Origin: an uncultured Bacilli bacterium
GTDB taxonomy: Bacteria > Bacillota_I > Bacilli_A > RF39 > UBA660
Direction of reading: 5' to 3'
DNA: 14,332 nt
NCBI GenBank assembly: GCA_944372315.1
Contig: CALVYX010000021.1
Location: forward strand, 1 to 14,332
This document shows, in pieces, positions 6,055 through 12,556 of the stretch. How positions within the stretch are numbered: position 1 is the first letter of the stretch; each line of letters starts with the position of its first letter. The notes under the pieces were generated by a model. The model was given only the letters and a program-made list of their open reading frames with translations. It was not told the origin of the DNA and made no database searches. The position numbers were made by a program, and so were the translations under genes.

Positions 6055-6672
6055 AGTAAATAACTTAATTAAATAAGTAGATATAAATGTTTCAAATAAA
6101 GAAATAAGAACTGCTACTAGACTAGAAATTAACAATATTTTTAAATATTTTCTCATAGCTTCTTTAAAATTAATCATTTGTTTTAAAAATAAGTATTTAA
6201 ATAGTTTCATACAGAAAGATGAAGCATAAAACCCTAACAATATCAGTAATAATAAAAATATTATTTGATGAGGAAATACATAAACAAATGCTCCTAATAA
6301 TCCTTTAAAACCATAGATTGCTACTATAGAAGATATAGAAAAACCTACTATAAAACTTTTAATTGTTATCATTAAAAGAATAATGGGAAGACCTATAATA
6401 GATATTCCTAATAACCATATTAAAACAACATATATTAAATTAGTTACAATAGAATTAATGAAAGAAGCCCAATAATTAATGTTATCTCCTTCTTTAATGC
6501 ACTGAAAAAAATTAGTTAAATCATTAGTTACTAATAGCTTGTCTTCATTACTGATAGCAAACCAAAATAAAAATCCTGTAATTAATCCTACAATAATTAT
6601 TCCTATCAAGAAAAAATATAACTTTTTTTGATTCATTATATTCTTCTTAGCTTTTTTCATTCCTAAATTCAT
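6043..6672 (-). CDS. spoIIM: Stage II sporulation protein M (SpoIIM family membrane protein)
   Basis: In Bacillus SpoIIM is part of the SpoIIDMP complex that drives engulfment by septal peptidoglycan hydrolysis. In asporogenous relatives the family persists as a membrane protein of unclear role. The chosen ATG at 6672 gives 209 residues and is preceded by GGGTGA with a 5-base gap; the GTG at 6681 lies inside that SD. About five membrane segments are visible (near 18-40, 76-98, 99-120, 127-152 and 178-205), with the family's GISIIGLPI (about 89-97) and VFPHQI (about 132-137) stretches. spoIID and spoIIP are not in the window. In Bacillus spoIIM sits just upstream of fur-xerD-drm; here it is about 4 kb from xerD-deoB and inverted. 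Confidence 0.88.
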   Translation of the reverse strand: MNLGMKKAKKNIMNQKKLYFFLIGIIIVGLITGFLFWFAISNEDKLLVTNDLTNFFQCIKEGDNINYWASFINSIVTNLIYVVLIWLLGISIIGLPIILLMITIKSFIVGFSISSIVAIYGFKGLLGAFVYVFPHQIIFLLLLILLGFYASSFCMKLFKYLFLKQMINFKEAMRKYLKILLISSLVAVLISLFETFISTYLIKLFTLLI

Positions 6673-6734
6673 TTTTGTCACCCATTAAATCCTATTAAAT
6701 TAATAAAAAAATATTCCTATTTTATAATAGTTTA

Positions 6735-6743
6735 TGATATAAT
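6735..6743 (+). promoter_or_regulatory. Extended -10 promoter of the 29-residue membrane peptide
   Basis: TGATATAAT is a perfect extended -10 (TG, A, TATAAT at 6738-6743), 18 bases before the ATG at 6762. The -35 region (near 6714-6719, TTCCTA) is poor. The SD GAGGTG (6750-6755) follows immediately. Confidence 0.65.
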
Positions 6744-6761
6744 GATTGCGAGGTGTTTGTA

Positions 6762-6851
6762 ATGAATAAAAAATTTGTAAAGGTTGTTTCAGTATTTTTA
6801 TTACTTGTTATGATTTTATCATTTGTAGCAGGACTTATTTATATGTATTAA
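6762..6851 (+). CDS. 29-residue single-helix membrane protein, Prli42/DUF4044-like
   Basis: This small ORF (MNKKFVKVVSV to GLIYMY) has a basic N-terminus (Lys3, Lys4, Lys7) and one hydrophobic helix spanning about residues 8-27. The layout, size and KKxxKVV start resemble Prli42/DUF4044, a tiny Firmicutes membrane protein reported to anchor the stressosome in Listeria; the match is by eye and family membership is inferred. Evidence that it is expressed is strong for such a short gene: an extended -10 promoter, SD GAGGTG six bases before the ATG, and a clean intrinsic terminator three bases after the stop. It forms its own transcription unit between spoIIM and the SpoVB-type gene. No RsbR/RsbS/RsbT genes are in the window. 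Confidence 0.7.
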   Translation: MNKKFVKVVSVFLLLVMILSFVAGLIYMY

Positions 6852-6854
6852 TTG

Positions 6855-6875
6855 CAACTAATAAGTTGTTTTTTT
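6855..6875 (+). terminator. Intrinsic terminator after the small membrane peptide
   Basis: CAACT (6855-6859), loop AATA and AGTTG (6864-6868) are followed directly by seven Ts (6869-6875). The stem is short, but the U-tract is textbook. It separates the peptide gene from the downstream transporter, which must have its own promoter. Confidence 0.8.
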
Positions 6876-6876
6876 A

Positions 6877-6908
6877 TTGTCTAAAAGTTATATATCTTGT
6901 TTTAATAC
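6877..6908 (+). promoter_or_regulatory. Candidate promoter for the SpoVB-type gene
   Basis: TTGTCT (6877-6882) and TTTAAT (6901-6906) are 18 bases apart; TAATAC (6903-6908) is an alternative -10. Either would start transcription only about 7-10 bases before the ATG at 6922, leaving almost no leader. The -35 lies immediately after the preceding U-tract. Confidence 0.35.
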
Positions 6909-6921
6909 ATATATTTGTTAT

Positions 6922-8214
6922 ATGAAGAAAGAGACATTTATAACATCGACAATTATTTTAATATTAGGTGGATTTTTAACTAAAATTTTAGGAATGACTA
7001 TTAAAATAGTTATGACTAGAATTGTAGGTGTTGATGGTATTGGTCTATATATGTTAGTTTTTCCTACCTTTGCTTTATTTATGACATTATCACAATTAGG
7101 TTTTCCTGTAGCTATTAGTAAATTAGTCTCAGAAGATAAGCATAATAATAAAAACTTAGTTTTTTCTATTATTCCGTTTTCTTTAATAATTAATATTATT
7201 TTAATGTTTATTATTATATTAATAGCACCTATATTAGCTAATGATTTATTAAAAGATCCTAGATGTTATTATCCAATTTTAGCAATTGGATTAGTGTTGC
7301 CTTTTGATAGTTTATCTGGTATATTAAGAGGTTATTTTTTTGGTAAACAAAGAATGTTTCCGCATGTAATTTCTAACGTTACAGAGCAAATAACTAGACT
7401 TATTTTAATTACTATTACCATTCCTACTCTTTTAGATAAGAGCCTAATTTATGCAGTATCAGGATTAATTTTAGTTAATGTCGTTAGTGAATTAATGTCA
7501 TCATTGATTTTATTTTTGTTTTTACCTAAACGTTTTCGCATAAAAAAAGAAGATATAAAGCCTGATCCTGTTAATGTAAAAGCAATACTTAATATTTCCT
7601 TACCTACTACTGGTGGTAGAATTATTGGTTCTATTGGATACTTTTTAGAACCTATCGTTCTTACTTTTGTTTTATTATTAGTTGGTTATGATAATTCTTA
7701 TATAGTAAGAGAATATGGAATAATAAGTGGATATGTTTTACCTTTATTATTATTACCGTCTTTCTTTACTAATGCTATTTCGCAAGCATTATTACCAATT
7801 GTAAGTAAAGCATATGCTAAAGGGGATAAAAAATTTATTATAAAGAAAATTAAACAAGCGATTTTCTTTTCTATGTTAATTGGTATTCCAGTGACAATAA
7901 TATTTGAACTTATTCCTGCCATTCCTTTAAAATTAATTTATAATACTACCGAAGGACTATCATATATAAGATTTTTAGCTCCTATATGCTTAATTGAATA
8001 TATACAGTCTCCTCTCTCCTCTAGTTTAGATGCTATTGGAGAAAGTAAAATTAACATGAATACATCGATTATAGGCGTGTTTATTAGAACAGTGGGACTA
8101 TTTATCTTTTCTTTATTTAAAATCGGTATATGGGGATTAATACTAGGAATAAGCGTTAGTTGTATTTATATTACTTGGTATAATTATAAAAAATTAAGAG
8201 AGTTATTAAAATAA
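6922..8214 (+). CDS. spoVB: SpoVB-family polysaccharide/lipid flippase (MOP superfamily)
   Basis: This is a polytopic membrane protein of the SpoVB/MurJ/Wzx exporter superfamily, whose members flip lipid-linked sugars; SpoVB acts in spore cortex formation. I start at the ATG at 6922 (430 residues, MKKETFITSTIILILGGFLTK). The upstream TTG frame would begin in the terminator U-tract. The N-terminus is typical: TKILGMTIKIVMTRIVG, then GIGLYMLVFP (about 40-49), then GFPVAISKLVSE (about 60-71). Later SGILRGYFFGKQRMFPHVISN and ISQALLPIVSKAY are also family-like. About 12 hydrophobic segments are visible. Bacillus SpoVB is about 518 residues, so the C-terminal membrane segments seem to be missing; the frame ends normally before a strong terminator. 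There is no SD before the ATG. A MurJ-like housekeeping role is possible. Confidence 0.85.
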   Translation: MKKETFITSTIILILGGFLTKILGMTIKIVMTRIVGVDGIGLYMLVFPTFALFMTLSQLGFPVAISKLVSEDKHNNKNLVFSIIPFSLIINIILMFIIILIAPILANDLLKDPRCYYPILAIGLVLPFDSLSGILRGYFFGKQRMFPHVISNVTEQITRLILITITIPTLLDKSLIYAVSGLILVNVVSELMSSLILFLFLPKRFRIKKEDIKPDPVNVKAILNISLPTTGGRIIGSIGYFLEPIVLTFVLLLVGYDNSYIVREYGIISGYVLPLLLLPSFFTNAISQALLPIVSKAYAKGDKKFIIKKIKQAIFFSMLIGIPVTIIFELIPAIPLKLIYNTTEGLSYIRFLAPICLIEYIQSPLSSSLDAIGESKINMNTSIIGVFIRTVGLFIFSLFKIGIWGLILGISVSCIYITWYNYKKLRELLK

Positions 8215-8223
8215 TTACAAAAT

Positions 8224-8251
8224 AAAAGCACTAATTAAATTTAGTGCTTTT
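8224..8251. terminator. Bidirectional terminator between the flippase and surface-protein genes
   Basis: AAAAGCACTAA (8224-8234) and TTAGTGCTTTT (8241-8251) form a perfect 11-bp stem with a 6-base loop, flanked by A-rich and T-rich DNA. It can end both the plus-strand gene (stop at 8214) and the convergent minus-strand gene (stop at 8259). Confidence 0.88.
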
Positions 8252-8258
8252 ATTAATA

Positions 8259-9470
8259 TTAATTAGCTCTTTTTTTCATTAAATATAAACTACTAATAGA
8301 TCCGGCTAATCCCAAAGTTAAGATACCAGCAAAAATCATAATATTATCACTAGTGGAAGGATTACTTGGATTTTCTACATTCTCACCAATAATAGCATAA
8401 TTACTTAAATGAGTTGTAGTAAATACTGCATAACCATTTTCTACTGTAACAGGAAACGTTTCTTTTATTTCTCCGTTTTCTACATAAGCAGCGGTTAATT
8501 TATTATATTTTCCCATTTCATTAGTTAATTTGATTCTAATTGTAAATTCTCCATCATGCATAGGAACAACAACATCTGTAGAATCTAAAACTGAAATATC
8601 ATATAATGCTAAAAGAGTTTGATTATCTTTCACTAATTTAGCAATGTCTTCATCACTTAAAGATGAAGTTAAATCTGCTACATCTAATTTATAGTCACCA
8701 TTTAAAGTATCTTTAGATTCAAATATAACATTGTCATTAGTTAAAATATTATTTGATGAAAATATTACTGCATCAGTAGTATAAGTAACATTCATATCTG
8801 TAGTAATATTTCTTTCGATCCATTCTTTAGATGGATATTTATCTTCCGTAGATGTTATGACAGAAGTAAATATAATTACATTTTCTTCATTATAAGTTTG
8901 ATCTGCTAACTCTGGATTATATTTTTTTAATTCTTCAAATTGAGTTTTTAGATCTTCCATACTCTTTAAAAAAGTACGTTCTCCTTCAGCATTTACTATT
9001 TGCACTGATGTATATTTTTCTGGTATATAATACTCTGCTTGATATAATAAATTACCATCTTCATCAGTAACGTAAGTTGGTTCATGTACTAAATTAATAG
9101 TTAGAGTTCCATCTCCTTCAATAATATAAGAAACTGTACCATCTAAATAATTAATAGTATTATTTCCGTTTACTACTATCGTAGTATTATTAATTCCACC
9201 AGAAAAGTGATAAGCTTTTTTATCTTTTTCAAAACTCAATACTGTATCGTTGAAAGAATAAGAAGCAATCACTTCATCTGTTCCATCCGGATTACAAGTA
9301 TTATTGTATAGAATTAATTCACTTTTTCCTCCACCAATACCACATGTTTTTCCTTCTACACTTCCCCATCCAATTTCATAATCTTGCTGTACTGTATCAG
9401 CACTTACTATCATTGGCAAAGCTAATAATGTACAACCTAAAGCCCCTAAAATTCTGTTTAACTTTTTCAT
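8259..9470 (-). CDS. Secreted cell-surface protein with NPSTSD-type sorting signal
   Basis: This exported protein of 403 residues is of unknown function. Residues 1-24 are a signal peptide (MKKLNRIL, hydrophobic core, cleavage likely after VSA). The mature part is acidic and rich in Thr, Asn and Asp, apparently beta-rich, with just two cysteines (43, 59) that could form a disulfide. At the C-terminus NPSTSD (370-375), a hydrophobic helix (about 377-397) and KKRAN form a cell-wall-sorting-like tail; the motif is not LPxTG but resembles NPxT class-B-like signals. Residues 300-362 (ending in FTTTHLSNYAIIGE) resemble the membrane-proximal module common in Firmicutes surface proteins. SD AAGGAGGA (9481-9488) and a consensus promoter lie upstream. 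No sortase gene is in the window. Membrane anchoring without a sortase is the alternative. Confidence 0.8.
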   Translation of the reverse strand: MKKLNRILGALGCTLLALPMIVSADTVQQDYEIGWGSVEGKTCGIGGGKSELILYNNTCNPDGTDEVIASYSFNDTVLSFEKDKKAYHFSGGINNTTIVVNGNNTINYLDGTVSYIIEGDGTLTINLVHEPTYVTDEDGNLLYQAEYYIPEKYTSVQIVNAEGERTFLKSMEDLKTQFEELKKYNPELADQTYNEENVIIFTSVITSTEDKYPSKEWIERNITTDMNVTYTTDAVIFSSNNILTNDNVIFESKDTLNGDYKLDVADLTSSLSDEDIAKLVKDNQTLLALYDISVLDSTDVVVPMHDGEFTIRIKLTNEMGKYNKLTAAYVENGEIKETFPVTVENGYAVFTTTHLSNYAIIGENVENPSNPSTSDNIMIFAGILTLGLAGSISSLYLMKKRAN

Positions 9471-9496
9471 CTATTTCGTATCCTCCTTATACAAAA

Positions 9497-9525
9497 ATTA
9501 TAACTCTATTTTTTTAAAAAATCAA
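9497..9525 (-). promoter_or_regulatory. Sigma-A-type promoter of the surface-protein gene
   Basis: On the minus strand TTGATT (complement of 9520-9525), a spacer of exactly 17 bases and a perfect TATAAT (9497-9502) lie upstream of the SD AAGGAGGA. The gene is therefore expressed apart from the alkD-like gene upstream. No clear terminator was found between them, so read-through may add to it. Confidence 0.8.
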
Positions 9526-9547
9526 CACCGAATACTCTACCTCTGTA

Positions 9548-10237
9548 CTATTTTTTTAATGTTTTTAAATAAGTTTTATCTTCGGTACTTACTCGATATG
9601 ATTCAATAATTTTTTGAATAGCTTTATTATGAGTAAATTCATCTAATTCGTTATTTTTAATAAAACTTAAAGTTTTATCGCGATATTTAACATAGCAAAC
9701 ACTAATTAACCAGGCTTTAGCCATATTAACATAGTAATAATTAGATGGCTTTTCTTTATTTAAAATGTTTAAAATCTCATCAATATGCTTATCGTCCATA
9801 AAATGATCCATCATGATGATATACCCTACTCTAGTTATAAATTCTTGATTAGATTTAATATATTTTTTAGCTAATTTAAAATGTTTTTCATCTTTTCTCA
9901 ATTGTTTCATATTACTAATACACATATCACATACAGCCCAATTATTAATTTTATATATAAATTTATCTAAATATTCATCAAATAATTGATTATCTTTTAT
10001 TCTTGATATTACTAATCCTTCTAGTAAAGTCTCTTCATAATATTTATTATGTAAAAGAGCAATAAAAGAAGTTATTTCATTTTGATCGATCTTTTTAGCT
10101 ATACTTTTTATAATAGGAGATCTAATACCAATGATTGGACTAGTAGTATTCACTATTTTTTGATTAAAATCGCGATATTTAGTATCTTGATATGAAAATA
10201 AATATTCTATTAATTCATCGTAACTGTTAAATTTCAT
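9548..10237 (-). CDS. AlkD-family DNA alkylation repair protein (HEAT-like glycosylase)
   Basis: The family removes bulky or charged alkylated bases (3-methyl- and 7-methylpurines) without base flipping; some members have lost activity. The 229-residue length is normal and the protein is wholly helical. Residues matching the AlkD active site are present by motif: Trp100 and Asp104 (NNWAVCDMC), Arg136 (ITRVGY) and Trp176 (KAWLISVCY). The FTHNKAIQKIIESYRV stretch near the end is also typical. The ATG lies three bases after the mtaB stop, and its SD, AAGGAG, is formed by the last mtaB codons, so the two genes are co-transcribed and probably coupled. A link between alkylation repair and tRNA modification is not implied. 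Substrate range cannot be read from sequence. Confidence 0.88.
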   Translation of the reverse strand: MKFNSYDELIEYLFSYQDTKYRDFNQKIVNTTSPIIGIRSPIIKSIAKKIDQNEITSFIALLHNKYYEETLLEGLVISRIKDNQLFDEYLDKFIYKINNWAVCDMCISNMKQLRKDEKHFKLAKKYIKSNQEFITRVGYIIMMDHFMDDKHIDEILNILNKEKPSNYYYVNMAKAWLISVCYVKYRDKTLSFIKNNELDEFTHNKAIQKIIESYRVSTEDKTYLKTLKK

Positions 10238-10240
10238 ATA

Positions 10241-11518
10241 TTACTCCTTAATTATTTTTCCTATACAAAATGGATATTCAATACTATCTATTTTTACTTT
10301 TACAAAAGTATTATGATCAATATTATCTTGAATTTTAACTTGTAAATAATTAGTAGTGTGGCCAATACTATAACCATCTTTATTCACTTCTATTAGTACT
10401 TCCACCTCTTTATTTAAAAATTTATTCATATACTCTAGTTCTAATTCTTTTGATAACATTAATAAAGTTTTAGCACGCTCTTTTTTTACTTTATCATCTA
10501 TTTGTACCATCTGACTAGCTTTTGTTTCATCTCTTTTAGAATATGGAAATACATGTAATTTAGAGAAGCCTATTTCTTTAATAATATCTATACTATTATT
10601 AAAATCTTCTTCGGTTTCTCCTGGGTGACCTACAATAATATCAGTAGTAATAGAACCATCTTTTTTGATTTCTTTTATTTGTTCTATCTTTTTCTTAAAA
10701 TATTCTAAATCATATTTACGATTCATTAATTTTAATACATGATCACTTGCCGCTTGAATAGGAATATGAAAGTGATTTACAATAATATCATTATTCTTAA
10801 TTAGTTCTAAAATATCATCATGTAATTCTGTTATTTCTATAGAAGATATTCTAAGACGTTTTAAACCTTTTATTTTGACCAATTCTTTTAGCAAAGAACA
10901 AAGATTAGTATTTATATCGGTTCCATAGTTTCCTGTATGAATTCCCGTTAAAACAATTTCATAGAAACCATTTTGCACTAATTTCGTAACTTCACTAATC
11001 ACTGTATTAAAGTCCTTAGATCGACACTTACCACGTACAAAAGGAATAATACAATAACTGCAAAAATTTTCACATCCGTCTTGGATTTTAACAAAGGCTC
11101 TTGTTCTAGTAGCAAAAGAATCAATATACATATCTTCAAAAGTAGTTCCTAAATCAATATATATATTACTTATTTTCTTTTTTTCTTTATAGAAATTATC
11201 AATATAATCAATTATCTTACTTTTATCCTTATTTCCTAATAAAATATCAGCTTCTTCCATGTCTAAATTAGGATTTGCTTGAATATAACATCCCATAGCA
11301 ATAACTAATGCATCTTTGTTTCTTCTTCTAGCCTGCCTTATCATTTTTCTACTTTTAATATCACTAGTATTAGTAACTGTGCAAGTATTAATGATATAAA
11401 TATCACAAACATCATTAAAATCACATATTTCATAATGATTCTCCTTTAATAAATTACTAATATATTCACTTTCATAAGTATTTACTTTACATCCTAAGGT
11501 ATAAATTCCTACTTTCAT
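10241..11518 (-). CDS. mtaB: tRNA (t6A37) methylthiotransferase MtaB
   Basis: MtaB is a radical-SAM enzyme that adds a 2-methylthio group to t6A37 in ANN-decoding tRNAs. The 425-residue protein has the N-terminal methylthiotransferase domain with cluster cysteines Cys10 (TLGCKVNTYES, the Lys-Val-Asn form that marks MtaB rather than MiaB), Cys46 (INTCTVTN) and Cys77 (MGCYIQ). The radical-SAM motif CENFCSYC follows (Cys149, 153, 156). A C-terminal TRAM-like stretch of about 60 residues closes it (KEVEVLIEV onward). SD AAAGGAG precedes the ATG. It leads a two-gene unit with the alkD-like gene. In Bacillus mtaB (yqeV) follows rsmE (yqeU); here an acidic membrane-protein gene with its own terminator stands between them. 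Confidence 0.95.
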   Translation of the reverse strand: MKVGIYTLGCKVNTYESEYISNLLKENHYEICDFNDVCDIYIINTCTVTNTSDIKSRKMIRQARRRNKDALVIAMGCYIQANPNLDMEEADILLGNKDKSKIIDYIDNFYKEKKKISNIYIDLGTTFEDMYIDSFATRTRAFVKIQDGCENFCSYCIIPFVRGKCRSKDFNTVISEVTKLVQNGFYEIVLTGIHTGNYGTDINTNLCSLLKELVKIKGLKRLRISSIEITELHDDILELIKNNDIIVNHFHIPIQAASDHVLKLMNRKYDLEYFKKKIEQIKEIKKDGSITTDIIVGHPGETEEDFNNSIDIIKEIGFSKLHVFPYSKRDETKASQMVQIDDKVKKERAKTLLMLSKELELEYMNKFLNKEVEVLIEVNKDGYSIGHTTNYLQVKIQDNIDHNTFVKVKIDSIEYPFCIGKIIKE

Positions 11519-11544
11519 ACTACTACTCCTTTACAAATAAAAAA

Positions 11545-11566
11545 GCTATAACGTTAATATTATAGC
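11545..11566 (-). terminator. Intrinsic terminator after the acidic membrane-protein gene
   Basis: GCTATAA (11545-11551) and TTATAGC (11560-11566) form a 7-bp stem with an 8-base loop. On the minus strand six Ts follow at once, then ATTTG. It ends the miaA-rsmE-membrane-protein unit and overlaps the likely mtaB promoter. Confidence 0.8.
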
Positions 11567-11587
11567 ATATTTTATAATTATTCTAAA
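11559..11587 (-). promoter_or_regulatory. Candidate mtaB promoter embedded in the upstream terminator
   Basis: On the minus strand TGCTATAAT (complement of 11559-11567) is a perfect extended -10, with a partial -35, TTTAGA (11582-11587), 17 bases upstream inside the end of the preceding gene. The -10 bases are also one arm of the terminator stem. The mtaB ATG lies about 40 bases downstream. Confidence 0.5.
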
Positions 11588-12552
11588 TTTTTTCTTAATT
11601 CTTTCAATGCTGATAAAAATTCATTTGTTTTTCTTATTTCTTCGTTTAATTTATCTAAATTAGCAGTCTGCTCTAAGGAAATACTAGATTCCGTTGGTTT
11701 TAATCCATATACCGGAGAAATAACTGGTGTATTTTTAAATTCTTTATCATCATAAACGTCAACAGCTGGTTTCACTTTAACTTTAAAGTCTGGCATTGTA
11801 AGTCTTTCTTCTTTTTCAGTCTTTTTAGGAATTTCTTCTTGTTTAGGTTCATCAATACTTTTATACATAGCTTCTAATTCTTTTATTGAAATAGGTTCAT
11901 TTCCATCATCTTCGTATTGTTCTATTTCTTCATCAGTTATATTTTGACTAGCCTTTGTTAATTCTTCCACACTAATAATAGCATTTTCTTCTTGTTCTTG
12001 TTCGAAAGTATTAACTTCATCCTCCATTGTTTTCAATGGTTCCGTACTCTTATTTTCTTCTATAGATTCAACTACCAGTTCTTTCTTTTCTTCCTTAGGT
12101 AATTCTACTGTCTTATCATTTGTTTTTTCAACTACAGGCTCTTCTTCTTTAGCAGGTACTTGTACTTGATTTTTCTCTTGTTCCATTTTAGCTAATTCTT
12201 TTTTTAGAGTTTCAAGTTCTAATAAAGCTTTAGTTTTTTCTAATTCTTCGTCTTCCTCTACATATTTTATTTCTTCTATTTCTGCGGTTTTATCTAATTT
12301 ACCTACTTTTTCAATATTAATGTCTTTCAAAGCTGCTTCATCCGCTATCATTCCTAAACCATTATTAGGAGTCTCTATTTTAATCTTTGTATCTTCTAAT
12401 GCATCTTCTTCAAAAGTTTTAATATCTTTACTATTCTTTCTAGATACTATATCAATAATAATAATGGTCATAATCAAAACAAAAATAGCGATCATTAATA
12501 CTACTACAATTGTTAATTCATTCGAAGATAAAAACTCTAAAAAATCTGCCAT
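11578..12552 (-). CDS. Membrane-anchored acidic cytoplasmic protein of unknown function
   Basis: I do not recognise a family for this 324-residue protein. A short N-terminus leads into one membrane helix (about 13-34: LTIVVVLMIAIFVLIM onward) followed by Ser-Arg-Lys-Asn, so the bulk should be cytoplasmic. Residues 95-128 look like a coiled coil. About 130-250 is Glu/Lys-rich and disordered, with two similar short segments, ISVEELTKA (193-201) and ISIKELEAM (221-229). The C-terminus holds a conserved-looking FKNTPVISPVYGLKP (272-286) and a final amphipathic helix (298-324). Such an architecture (anchor, long acidic linker, terminal peptide motifs) suits a scaffold or a division/cell-envelope protein, but this is inference. 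Its SD, GAGGTGA, overlaps the rsmE stop, placing it in the miaA-rsmE operon; a strong terminator follows. Confidence 0.85.
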   Translation of the reverse strand: MADFLEFLSSNELTIVVVLMIAIFVLIMTIIIIDIVSRKNSKDIKTFEEDALEDTKIKIETPNNGLGMIADEAALKDINIEKVGKLDKTAEIEEIKYVEEDEELEKTKALLELETLKKELAKMEQEKNQVQVPAKEEEPVVEKTNDKTVELPKEEKKELVVESIEENKSTEPLKTMEDEVNTFEQEQEENAIISVEELTKASQNITDEEIEQYEDDGNEPISIKELEAMYKSIDEPKQEEIPKKTEKEERLTMPDFKVKVKPAVDVYDDKEFKNTPVISPVYGLKPTESSISLEQTANLDKLNEEIRKTNEFLSALKELRKNLE

Positions 12553-12556
12553 AAAC

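Noticed and set aside
6673..6681. GTG start for spoIIM three codons upstream
   Set aside because: The GTG falls inside the SD GGGTGA that serves the ATG at 6672.
6877..6921. N-terminal extension of the SpoVB-type protein from a TTG
   Set aside because: The TTG is just past the upstream terminator U-tract, has no SD, and adds residues unlike the family; the family alignment starts at the ATG at 6922.
7698..7922. Minus-strand frame of 74 codons
   Set aside because: It lies wholly inside the SpoVB-type gene on the other strand and has no gene-like features of its own.
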